A stretch of DNA of 64,000 bases from assembly GCA_020060215.1 (NCBI GenBank), contig JAGVAP010000142.1:168450-232449 (forward strand), read 5' to 3'. The first letter of the stretch is position 1. Every line of letters begins with the position of its first letter. This document shows, piece by piece, positions 55,561 through 63,088 of this stretch. Source of the stretch: Deltaproteobacteria bacterium. GTDB taxonomy: Bacteria; Desulfobacterota; DSM-4660; Desulfatiglandales; HGW-15. Position numbers and translations under genes: made by a program. The notes below the pieces were generated by a model that saw only the letters and a list, made by a program, of their open reading frames with translations, did no database searches and was not told the DNA's origin.

Positions 55561-56263
55561 GACACAAAGAAAAAAACGATATCTTTCTTGGTGTCTTGGT
55601 GTCTTCGTAAGGGGATTTGGTCCAATTATCCTCTGTCTCGTGATGCATGCCTGCGCAACCGGGACCCGGCTCGAACCCGCGCCGGGTGCATTGACTCTCG
55701 GGGACGACAAGGTAGTAAGCGGTTCAGCAGGGGTGGAGGTGATTGCAGATCCCGACGCATGGAGGGGCCTTTCGGAGATCACGGATGTCCTCCTTCCCAT
55801 CGAGGTGACGATCAGGAACCGGCACGACTCCCCCATCCTGATCCGGCATGGATTCTTCAGCCTGATCAGGGCCGAAGACAACAGCCGATTCACCGCCGTT
55901 CCGCCGGCCGAGATGACCGGGACCATCAGGATCGTGAGGACTTCGCCTTTCGTGAGGCCGGCGAACCCGTTCTTCGGGTACTATCCTTCCCCATGGGGGC
56001 CTCAGGTCTACCCTTATTACGGCCGGGTCTATCCCGATTACACCTATATCGAAAACATATCGCTGCCGACCGGCCACATGATGAGGGTCGCTCTGAAAGA
56101 GGGGCTTCTTGCCCCCGGGGAAGATGCCGACGGGTTCGTCTACTTCAAGAACTTCATCGAGGCGGCCCGATCACCCGGACCCGTCGCATTCACGATGGAT
56201 CTTGTAAGTGCCAGTGGAGACAAGTTCGGGGAAGTGGTCATGAGCTTCGTTGTCGAGAGGTGA
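55520..56263 (+). CDS. Putative lipoprotein of unknown function
   Basis: Up to 247 residues. The mature part (from about residue 50) is a beta-rich chain with VIADPDAWRGL, VTIRNRHDSPILIRHGFFSL and a Pro/Tyr-rich PSPWGPQVYPYYGRVYPDY. It may be an exported protein anchored at Cys45 (LVMHAC), but the lipobox is weak. The first 31 codons overlap the M16 gene end and a dispersed repeat, so the signal region is repeat-derived, or the true start is GTG 55,640/ATG 55,643 with the signal lost. No family recognised. Confidence 0.6.
   Translation: MYRRKKKICHEGTKTQRKKRYLSWCLGVFVRGFGPIILCLVMHACATGTRLEPAPGALTLGDDKVVSGSAGVEVIADPDAWRGLSEITDVLLPIEVTIRNRHDSPILIRHGFFSLIRAEDNSRFTAVPPAEMTGTIRIVRTSPFVRPANPFFGYYPSPWGPQVYPYYGRVYPDYTYIENISLPTGHMMRVALKEGLLAPGEDADGFVYFKNFIEAARSPGPVAFTMDLVSASGDKFGEVVMSFVVER
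55544..55612. repeat. CGAAGACACAAAGACACCA inverted-repeat family, copy 4
   Basis: Arms CCACGAAGGCACTAAGACAC and TTGGTGTCTTGGTGTCTTCG face each other across the junction of the second M16 gene and the putative lipoprotein gene. Confidence 0.6.
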
Positions 56264-56282
56264 TCCTGGTTGTGTCTCACCT

Positions 56283-56402
56283 GCAGGAGCAAGCTCCCGC
56301 TTGCGGTCGGGCGGCGGAACATACAACCGGACGCGGAGTCGCAAGCGGGAGCTTGCTCCTACAGAAAGCGAGGAGATCGCAAGCGGGAGCTTGCTCCTAC
56401 AG
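56283..56402. repeat. REP-like cluster, three cores
   Basis: One AGGAGCAAGCTCCCGCTTGC core and two inverted cores (GCAAGCGGGAGCTTGCTCCT at about 56,341 and 56,379), 38 bases apart. It lies between the convergent ends of the putative lipoprotein and the TatD-like gene. CCCGC replaces the CCTGC found in other copies. Confidence 0.7.
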
Positions 56403-56433
56403 CAACACAGGAAAGCTGAAAACCGAAGATGAA

Positions 56434-57270
56434 TCACACATCCCATGCATGCTCCCTGGACCGGGCAGGTTCGGGCTTGAACTTTTTGCATTGCCCCAGA
56501 AAATGGCAGGGGTTATCGTAGAACACGGTCTCGATGTGCTCTTCCCTGTGGCCTCTTCGCCTCATCTCGAATATGGCGTCATGGAGGGTGCCGGGGTCCG
56601 AAGGGCCCCAGTCGCCGGATGCGTCCACGAGCATGTGGTCGAGGCCGTAGATCTCCAGCGCATCCACAATCCTGGGAGGCGAGTTCTTCGTCGTCGGATA
56701 GATCGTCATGGCGGTCCAGAACCCGGCGTTGCGGATCATCTTGCTCGTATGCTCTTCGCAGTGATCGAAGCACACCCGTTCGGGGTCGACTCCTCCGTGC
56801 CCTTTGAGGTACTCCAGCATCATGACGGTCCCCTTGAGCTTGTCCTTGAGATGCGGGGTGTGGATCCAGATCAGCTGCCCATGATGAAGGGCCAGCTCGA
56901 CCTGCTCCTCGAAGATGATCATCTCGTTGCGCGTGTTCCGGTTGAGGCCGATCTCTCCTATCCCCAGCACGGTCGGTTTCTGCAAAAAGGCAGGGATCAG
57001 TGAAATGACGGCCCGCGAGAGGGCAAGATCATTCGCCTCCTTGGGGTTGATGCATACCCAGCAGTAGTGCTGAATCCCGTACTGGGCGGCCCGGGTGGGC
57101 TCGAATTCGGAGATATGGGTGAAGTAGTCGTGAAAGGCCTCCGGAGATGTGCGGTCGTATCCCGCCCAGAAGGCAGGCTCGCAGCACGCGACCGTGTGCA
57201 TCCTGGCCATCCGCTCGTAATCGCGGGTGGTCCTTGCGATCATGTGAATGTGGGGTTCGATCACCTTCAT
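56434..57270 (-). CDS. TatD-like metal-dependent hydrolase
   Basis: A 278-residue amidohydrolase-superfamily protein: N-terminal EPHIHMIART (HxH), GIGEIGLNRNT, IWIHTPH, and a late Asp in LVDASGDWGP. The pattern resembles TatD/EboB-type hydrolases, whose substrates are mostly unknown. The gene lies at the end of the PQQ dehydrogenase run, after a small unknown gene, with only nine bases between them. Its role in that unit is open. Confidence 0.8.
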   Translation of the reverse strand: MKVIEPHIHMIARTTRDYERMARMHTVACCEPAFWAGYDRTSPEAFHDYFTHISEFEPTRAAQYGIQHYCWVCINPKEANDLALSRAVISLIPAFLQKPTVLGIGEIGLNRNTRNEMIIFEEQVELALHHGQLIWIHTPHLKDKLKGTVMMLEYLKGHGGVDPERVCFDHCEEHTSKMIRNAGFWTAMTIYPTTKNSPPRIVDALEIYGLDHMLVDASGDWGPSDPGTLHDAIFEMRRRGHREEHIETVFYDNPCHFLGQCKKFKPEPARSREHAWDV

Positions 57271-57279
57271 GTGCCGCTC

Positions 57280-57519
57280 CTATTCGGACAAGAGAAGCAG
57301 AAAGCGTTCGGCCCGGTCGGGCTCGATCGTTTGCAGGAGATCCATGCCCTTCTTGAGCTGAACCATACGAGGGTCATGCAGGACCTCTGTGCCTCCTTCG
57401 GCGCGCGTGATCCGGTCCAAAGCGGCTGCGGTCTCCAGCAGTGCGCATCGCATGTCCAGAAAGTACATGTCCAGCAATTGGGCCGCCGTTTTCGACGAGC
57501 CGAGTGCAGGCTTTTCCAT
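57280..57519 (-). CDS. Small protein of unknown function in the PQQ-dehydrogenase operon
   Basis: 79 residues, alpha-helical by appearance (AAQLLDMYFLDMRCALLETAAALDRI..LLQTIEPDRAERFLLLL), cytoplasmic, no signal. A strong GAGAGGAGG supports ATG 57,519. It lies between the PQQ dehydrogenase and the TatD-like gene on one strand. No family recognised. Confidence 0.65.
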   Translation of the reverse strand: MEKPALGSSKTAAQLLDMYFLDMRCALLETAAALDRITRAEGGTEVLHDPRMVQLKKGMDLLQTIEPDRAERFLLLLSE

Positions 57520-57563
57520 CGCTTGCCTCCTCTCTCCGGTTACTTGGTTCCTTCCCATGGAAA

Positions 57564-59255
57564 TCAAGGCAATGAGAAGGCGTACATGACATTGTCCTTG
57601 GGCAGCCCTTCGAGGCCGGGCGTCCCCATCAGGTCAAAACCGGCCACCCATCCGCCCCACCCGTTGGCAAATGCGATGTACTCTTTTCCGCTCACCTCAT
57701 AGATCACGGGGGCGCTATGCCAACCCGAAGGGGCCTTGAAGCTCCACAGCTCCTTTCCGTCCTCCGCATCGAGGATGAGCATCATCTGATCCGGGGTGCC
57801 GGTGATCACCAGCCCGGAAGCGGTGCAGGAGATTCCGCAAACCATCGGATAAATCGTTCTCTTGTCCCATGCGATGCTCTTCTTCTCGACATCGATGGCC
57901 GTAACGTGGCCGTATGCTTCGTTCGGGACCGGGGCGGATACGCCGCCCCAGTAGAGGAGGCCCGGCTTGAATTCCTGCTCGATGACCTTGTGCCGGTGCC
58001 CGTTTTCGATCACCGGGATGAACACCCTCTTCATCAACGGATCATAGGCCACCGGGCACCATTCCTTGCCTCCCGCTGCGCCGGGATAGACCACGGTCCA
58101 CTTGTCCTTCACAGGGTACTTGCTCTTGTCGAGAATCGCCTTCCCATCCGGACCCACCTTTCCCCAGTCGATCCGGTGAGCGAAGGGAATCGCATAGATG
58201 AACTCGCCGTTGGTGCGGTCCAGGACGTAGAAATAGCCGTTCTTGGACGCGAACATGACCGCCTGTCGTCTCTTTCCCTCCACGGTGATGTCGTCGATGA
58301 CCGGCTCGACCACGTTGTCGAGATCCCACACATCGTGAGGTATGGTCTGGAAGTGCCACTTCAGCCTTCCCGTGTCGGCATCCACCGCAATGGTGCATTC
58401 CGTGTAGAGGTTATCGCCCCCTCGGCTGCTCCCGTCCAGGTCCGGCCCCGGGTTACCGACTCCTGCATAGATCGTGTTCGTATCCTTGTCATAGGTCGGG
58501 GTCATCCATACGGGGCCTCCCCCGGTTTTCCAGGATTCCCCTTCCCATGTGTCGTGCCCGGGCTCTCCGGGACCGGGGATCGTCCAGAAACGCCAGATCC
58601 TCTTTCCCGACTGGATGTCGTAGGCATCCATGAACCCCCGAACGCCGAAATCTCCGCCTGAGATGCCTACGATCACCTTGTCCCTGACCACCTGCGGGGC
58701 CAGGGTGGCGCTGTATCCTTCTCGGGTCTCCGCCATGCGGGTCGTCCATACAGGCTTACCGGTCTGTGCATCCAGGGCGACCAGATGGGCATCCAGGGTG
58801 ACGAACAGGACTTTTCCTCCGCCCACGGCCACGCCGCGGTTTACCGCGCCGCAGCAAAGCGGCAGATGCTCTCCCAGGTAATGGACGTAGTGCCAAAGGA
58901 TCTTTCCCGTTGCCGCATAGACCGCGTACACGTGGTTCCACGGCGTTGTAAAGTACATGACGCCGTCCACCACGATGGGAGACGATTCAAAGGCGTCGTG
59001 CAGGCCCGTCTGGATGGACCAGGCAACCTGTAGGTCCCTTGCGTTTCGCTTGTTGATCTGTTTCAGGGGGCTGTATCGCCAACCCTTGTAATTCCGGCCA
59101 TAGAGAAGCCAGTCCCGTCCGTTGTCGCCCTCGGTTCCGGCATTGAACTGCCGGTCGGACAGATCCTTCGGCAAGGGAGGGGCCTGGCCCCAAGCCGAGC
59201 AACAGATCAATGTCAAGGCGCCCGTAAGCAAAGCAAAGCGTACTCTCGCTTTCAT
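57564..59255 (-). CDS. PQQ-dependent alcohol dehydrogenase, lanthanide-type residues
   Basis: Periplasmic quinoprotein of 563 residues with signal peptide (cut near SAWGQA) and an eight-bladed propeller with W-motifs. The vicinal disulfide Cys134-Cys135 (LPLCCGAVNRG) is present. Catalytic Asp311 in HDVWDLD is followed two residues later by Asp313; an Asp there marks lanthanide-dependent XoxF/PedH-type enzymes, whereas calcium MxaF has Ala. The metal Glu of GAEFGVRG is Asp202 here (GGDFGVRG); Asn268 (GNPGPD) is kept. No heme domain, so electrons should go to the cytochrome encoded just upstream. Confidence 0.9.
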   Translation of the reverse strand: MKARVRFALLTGALTLICCSAWGQAPPLPKDLSDRQFNAGTEGDNGRDWLLYGRNYKGWRYSPLKQINKRNARDLQVAWSIQTGLHDAFESSPIVVDGVMYFTTPWNHVYAVYAATGKILWHYVHYLGEHLPLCCGAVNRGVAVGGGKVLFVTLDAHLVALDAQTGKPVWTTRMAETREGYSATLAPQVVRDKVIVGISGGDFGVRGFMDAYDIQSGKRIWRFWTIPGPGEPGHDTWEGESWKTGGGPVWMTPTYDKDTNTIYAGVGNPGPDLDGSSRGGDNLYTECTIAVDADTGRLKWHFQTIPHDVWDLDNVVEPVIDDITVEGKRRQAVMFASKNGYFYVLDRTNGEFIYAIPFAHRIDWGKVGPDGKAILDKSKYPVKDKWTVVYPGAAGGKEWCPVAYDPLMKRVFIPVIENGHRHKVIEQEFKPGLLYWGGVSAPVPNEAYGHVTAIDVEKKSIAWDKRTIYPMVCGISCTASGLVITGTPDQMMLILDAEDGKELWSFKAPSGWHSAPVIYEVSGKEYIAFANGWGGWVAGFDLMGTPGLEGLPKDNVMYAFSLP

Positions 59256-59270
59256 CTCGCATCCTCCACA

Positions 59271-60359
59271 TCACTTTTTCTTCTCGGTCTTCTTCCCTTC
59301 CTTCCCGCGATCGGTTCTTTCAGCATGTCCGTGCTGCGCGGAAATGGGGTCGGGGAGCCCTCCCCGATGCCTCAGGAAAGTGATCACCTTCCAGCGCCTG
59401 TCTCCATCCAGGATCTTGTGACTCGGCATCAGTTTGCCCGGAATCCCTTTCTCGATGACGACGAACAAAGCGGTGTCGGATCCTCCTCCATACCGCCACT
59501 CCCGATCCACCAGCTTCGGCGCAAGAAAGCTCCCTTTCGCCTCGGCGTTGTGGCATGGCGCGCAATAGAGGTCGAAGGTCTCGTTCCCTGTCCGGATGAC
59601 GTCCTGGTTTCTGCCGGAATACGGATTTTTCAAACTCGGAACATTTCCCTGCGGGACGGGGATGGTTGCATCCGAGTCCTTGTCGTAGAACTTGGCTACA
59701 TAAGTCGTTACGGCCCACAGTGCCAGTGGAGGGAACTTGTCTTTCTGCGGCGCCATCATGGTGCCGTTCCGGCCTTGGGACCTGATGAAGTAAAGGCGTC
59801 CCGGCACTGAGCTTCTGGCGTGGAAATTCGTCGGCTTGGGCCAGATCCGCGGGTCGTCGGCCCACTGGGCGTCCCCGCGACCGTTTTCTCCGTGGCACCC
59901 CAGGCAGGCCGTGACATAGATGCTCTGACCCAAAGCCGGGGCCTCGTCTATGGATCCCTTTTTCTCGATGCCGCCCCTGATCTGTTCCAGACTCCACGGA
60001 TAATCCCATTCCCGGCTGGTGCTCAGGGGTCTGTTCTTCACATACTCCATCACCTGCGCAAACGCTTCCTTCGAGATCCGGGGGAAAGGCGGCATGGGAG
60101 TCCCGGGAACGCCGTTCTTCACGATCGAGAACGCCATCTCAGGGGTGTCCCGAATGAGAGTGAGGTTTGCCGGATGGGGAATAAACGCTGTGTGATCGGG
60201 ACCGTCTCCCTCAGCGTCTTCGTCGTGGCAGTGGGCGCACATCCTTACGAAAAGATCCCGCCCCTCCTTGCCCTCTTCCTGTGCGGGAAGTGCTGTCGTG
60301 CCGGCTGCAATGGAGATGGTGTAAACCGCCAGGATGAGAAAGGGCACGAGGAGCCGCAT
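59271..60359 (-). CDS. Triheme cytochrome c
   Basis: Exported protein of about 362 residues with three CxxCH sites: CAHCH (41-45), CLGCH (152-156) and CAPCH (266-270), each in a class I-like domain. It ends in a Lys/Glu-rich tail (GKEGKKTEKKK). It precedes the PQQ dehydrogenase by 15 bases and is its probable electron acceptor. Start: ATG 60,359 has AGGAGG four bases upstream and begins a normal signal peptide; ATG 60,398 also has GGAGG and adds 13 residues. Confidence 0.92.
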   Translation of the reverse strand: MRLLVPFLILAVYTISIAAGTTALPAQEEGKEGRDLFVRMCAHCHDEDAEGDGPDHTAFIPHPANLTLIRDTPEMAFSIVKNGVPGTPMPPFPRISKEAFAQVMEYVKNRPLSTSREWDYPWSLEQIRGGIEKKGSIDEAPALGQSIYVTACLGCHGENGRGDAQWADDPRIWPKPTNFHARSSVPGRLYFIRSQGRNGTMMAPQKDKFPPLALWAVTTYVAKFYDKDSDATIPVPQGNVPSLKNPYSGRNQDVIRTGNETFDLYCAPCHNAEAKGSFLAPKLVDREWRYGGGSDTALFVVIEKGIPGKLMPSHKILDGDRRWKVITFLRHRGGLPDPISAQHGHAERTDRGKEGKKTEKKK

Positions 60360-60917
60360 GGTTCCTCCTGCACCCTTCCGTAAATCGCTTTTCCACATGG
60401 CAAGCACCTCCATTCTTCATTGCATGCTCAAGAGGCTGGTCGGCGCCCAGGCCCCAGCGATGTTCTCGAAAACCAGCTCCTCCTTTCCTTATTCCTTCAC
60501 ATGGAAAAAGGGTCAATACATGGCGCTATTGCAATGGGGGTACCATAAAGGCGTATTTGGGGCTGTACTCGTTTTTAGAGGAGGCATACCCGCCACAAAT
60601 GAAAAAATCCGCTTCTTCCTTCCAGGGGGCCGCTTGGTGCCATGGCTCTGCTTCCGGAGCCTCACTTGCGGACAGCCGGTCTTTTCAGCCGACTACTACG
60701 AAAAGCTTAAGCCCCGACGAACGTCCATCCATCCAATCTCCAATTCGAGTCGGGCGGCATGGCATCTTTAAGCGGGTTCGTTTCAAAGTTTACGGCTTCG
60801 CCCCAATTGCTGGTGAATCGATCTTAAGCAATATTTTACCTGACCAGGCTGCAGTTTGCAGTCGCAGGCGGTAGGGGAGCAGAAAGCATAAACAACAGGC
60901 AACAGGAGGTATTCGAG
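60360..60917. other. Divergent region between triheme cytochrome and secreted QFG protein
   Basis: About 560 bases with short open frames but none with a matching ribosome-binding site or family likeness. AACAGGAGG at about 60,900 serves the next gene. No repeat family seen. Confidence 0.4.
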
Positions 60918-61589
60918 ATGAAGAAAGTACTTTTGGCTTTAACGATTCTTGCGCTTGGCGCTGGGGTAGCGCTTTTCAACGGGAAAGCGGCGGCCCAGCA
61001 GTTCGGCTATGGAGGCCAGGGGCAGCAGTTCGGGCAGGGGCAGCAGTTCGGCTACGGCGGTCAAGGCGCCGGATATGGCCAGGGGATGTACGGCGGCGGG
61101 CTGGGAACCTATGGCCAGGGATTCCACGGCGGTGGCTATGGTCAAGGATATACCGCAGGACCACAGCAGTTCGGCTTTGCACAGCCGCAGGTCCAGCAGC
61201 AGTACGGGGGCGCATTCGGGGGCGGACCGCAGGGGGCCATTTCCCTCGAGCAGGCCGCTTCCTGGGTAGTCGATCCGAGCTTCCAGGACTGGATCATGAA
61301 GTACCCGCAGATGGCCTACCAGATCTCGCAGTATCCTTTCCCGTCCAACATGATGTATCAGCAGCCCTGGTTCAAGGACTGGTCGGAGAGGTTCCCTAAC
61401 ATTGCAGCCGGCATCTTCAACTCGGCCATGACCTGGCAGACGCTACCGCAGCCGCAGAAGGCGAATTTCTTCCGGCAGTTCCCCAACCTTCGCGCGTATG
61501 CGGAAACGACCGGTGCTGGCGGCTATGCAACGGGTTATGGAACAGGTGCTGGTGCAGGCTATGGCGGTGGGGCCGGCGGGCAGCGATAG
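60918..61589 (+). CDS. Secreted Gln/Phe/Gly-rich protein with aromatic domain, paralogue 1
   Basis: 223 residues. Signal peptide 1-26 (cut near GKAAA). Residues 27-105 are low complexity, built on QQFGxGxQFGYGGQG-type words, with no Lys or Asp. Residues about 107-193 form a domain with spaced aromatic and Pro residues: SWVVDPSFQDWIMKYPQMAY then QQPWFKDWSERFPNIAAGIF and PQPQKANFFRQFPNLR. The tail is again Gly/Tyr/Ala-rich. The layout resembles aggregating or matrix-forming secreted proteins (inference). A close paralogue follows. Confidence 0.75.
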   Translation: MKKVLLALTILALGAGVALFNGKAAAQQFGYGGQGQQFGQGQQFGYGGQGAGYGQGMYGGGLGTYGQGFHGGGYGQGYTAGPQQFGFAQPQVQQQYGGAFGGGPQGAISLEQAASWVVDPSFQDWIMKYPQMAYQISQYPFPSNMMYQQPWFKDWSERFPNIAAGIFNSAMTWQTLPQPQKANFFRQFPNLRAYAETTGAGGYATGYGTGAGAGYGGGAGGQR

Positions 61590-61690
61590 CTATATTGATG
61601 CTCCCGGCGGATTCAAGCGGAACCGCTTTCGCACGAAGGCGGCCGACGCTTCTGAAAGATAATGTCGCAGGACAAAGGAGGTCTTTGGAT

Positions 61691-62425
61691 ATGAAGAAAG
61701 TACTATTCACGGTTTTGATCGTCCTCTTCGGTGCAACCGCCGCATTCGCACAGGGGAGCCAGCAGTTCGGTGCGGGCGGGCAGGGGATGCAGTACGGGGG
61801 AGCGACAGAATCCCTCGGTTATGGTGGATATGGAACCGGCTATGGCGCCCAGACCGGGCTTGGTCAATTCGGCGGAACGGGCCAGCAGTTCGGAGCCGGC
61901 GGCCAGGGGGCCGAGTACGCCGGTCAGGGGACATACGGCGGCGGATACGGCGCTCAGGCGGGGTCCGGCCAGTTCGGCGGCGGGTACGGGCAGCAGTTCG
62001 GGCAGTTCGGAGGACAGCAGTTCGGGCAGTTCGGAGGACAGCAGTTCGGAGGCGCGTATTCCGGTGGAACCGGCGCACAGGGTCCCATTGCCCTGGAGCA
62101 GGCGGTTTCATGGGTCGTGAACCCGAGCTTTTCCGAATGGGTTCTGCAGTTCCCACAGATGGTCGAAGGCATTGCACAGTACCCCTACGCGGCCTGGATC
62201 TTTTACCAGCAGCCTTACTTCAAGGACTGGTCCCAGCACTATCCGTACCTGGCCCTGAACGTCATGGCTTCCGCCATGAACTGGCAGGCCATGAGCGAGC
62301 CGCAGAAGGCGAACTTCTTTCGGCAGTATCCCAACCTGAGGCAGTACCCTGCGGGTTTTCCTATGGCACAGCAGGGTGGGACCCAGGCGGGTGCGGCCGG
62401 GGGAGGCGGCCAGCAGCAGCAGTAG
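61691..62425 (+). CDS. Secreted Gln/Phe/Gly-rich protein with aromatic domain, paralogue 2
   Basis: 244 residues, same layout as the preceding gene: signal peptide MKKVLFTVLIVLFGATAAFA, a QFG-rich region to about 145, the aromatic domain (SWVVNPSFSEWVLQFPQM, QQPYFKDWSQHYPYLALNVM, SEPQKANFFRQYPNLRQYP) and a Gln/Gly tail. The low-complexity part includes a perfect 24-base tandem repeat (61,991-62,038) coding QQFGQFGG twice, a sign of recent expansion. AAAGGAGG lies ten bases before the ATG. Confidence 0.75.
   Translation: MKKVLFTVLIVLFGATAAFAQGSQQFGAGGQGMQYGGATESLGYGGYGTGYGAQTGLGQFGGTGQQFGAGGQGAEYAGQGTYGGGYGAQAGSGQFGGGYGQQFGQFGGQQFGQFGGQQFGGAYSGGTGAQGPIALEQAVSWVVNPSFSEWVLQFPQMVEGIAQYPYAAWIFYQQPYFKDWSQHYPYLALNVMASAMNWQAMSEPQKANFFRQYPNLRQYPAGFPMAQQGGTQAGAAGGGGQQQQ
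61991..62052 (+). repeat. 24-bp tandem repeat inside paralogue 2
   Basis: The unit CAGCAGTTCGGGCAGTTCGG plus AGGA occurs twice without change and a third time in part. The unit is in frame and adds eight residues per copy. Confidence 0.85.
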
Positions 62426-62449
62426 TCGCTCACGCGGCACCCACGAAAA

Positions 62450-62486
62450 GGAGTGAAGCCAGGAACCTTGTTCCTGGCTTCACTCC
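62450..62486 (+). terminator. Long perfect hairpin after paralogue 2
   Basis: A perfect 17-bp stem (62,450-62,466 with 62,470-62,486, 3-base loop) starts 25 bases after the stop codon. No clear T-tract follows, but the length and place fit a terminator or transcript-end stabiliser. Confidence 0.65.
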
Positions 62487-62504
62487 CAACACATCTTTTC
62501 CATG

Positions 62505-62823
62505 CGGGTCTGGAACATTTACGGTTCAGGAAGCGGTTTCCTGGGTAAGTGACGAGTCATTTCGGCGGTGGGTATGGAAATTCCCGCTCATGGCCCTCAT
62601 TGTCGCGGACTTCCCCTTTGCATCGAACCTGTTCTTCGAGCGCCCCTTCTTTCACCAGTGGTCTTATTTTTTCCCGCACCTGGCGTTTCCCGTGATGCAG
62701 GCCGCCATGTATTGGCGAAGCCTCAGCAAGCCTGCAAAGTCTGCCTTTTTTCAATGGCATCCAAACCTCGAGGTCAGGCCTTTCGGCTTTCAAAACGATT
62801 TGAAAGAAGGCGGACCCGGGTAA
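62505..62823 (+). pseudogene. Truncated third copy of the aromatic domain
   Basis: In one frame reads VQEAVSWVSDESFRRWVWKF, then FFERPFFHQWSYFFPHLAF and LSKPAKSAFFQWHPNLEVRP, clearly the same domain as in the two genes upstream. It has no signal peptide, QFG region or plausible start, so it is most likely a remnant. The frame stays open to 62,823. Confidence 0.65.
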
Positions 62824-62859
62824 GGTTCGAGTCCGCTCTACAGTCGACTGGTGTTCACT

Positions 62860-62990
62860 TCGCCTGGATCTTTTACCAGCAGCCTATTTCAAGGAGTGGT
62901 CCCAGTGCTAATCGGACCTGACTGGCAGGCAACGAGCGAGCCGCAAATTTCCCATGGCACAACAGGGTGGGACCCAGGCGGGGCGACCGC
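62860..62990 (+). pseudogene. Decayed fragments of paralogue 2
   Basis: CGCCTGGATCTTTTACCAGC (62,861) and CAGGGTGGGACCCAGGCGGG (about 62,963) match paralogue 2 at base level, along with CAAGGAGTGGTCCCAG, GACTGGCAGGC and GAGCGAGCCGCA. The parts are joined with deletions that break the frame. A fourth, very decayed duplicate. Confidence 0.65.
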
Positions 62991-63040
62991 CCCCGGCCGC
63001 ACCCGTAACCTGGGATCGAAGTGACAAGAACTCTTTCCAA

Positions 63041-63069
63041 AACAAAAGGCCTCCCAAAAGGAGGCCTTT
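63041..63069 (-). terminator. Intrinsic terminator of the VPVT-repeat gene
   Basis: Perfect 10-bp stem (AAAGGCCTCC, 63,045-63,054, with 63,060-63,069) and 5-base loop; on the minus strand the stem ends in TTT and runs into TGTTTTGG. About 20 bases beyond the stop at 63,089. Confidence 0.75.
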
Positions 63070-63088
63070 ATGCACCATCACTCAACGG

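Noticed and set aside
60557..60874. 105-codon frame upstream of the QFG genes
   Set aside because: No ribosome-binding site at its start, no family likeness and irregular composition.
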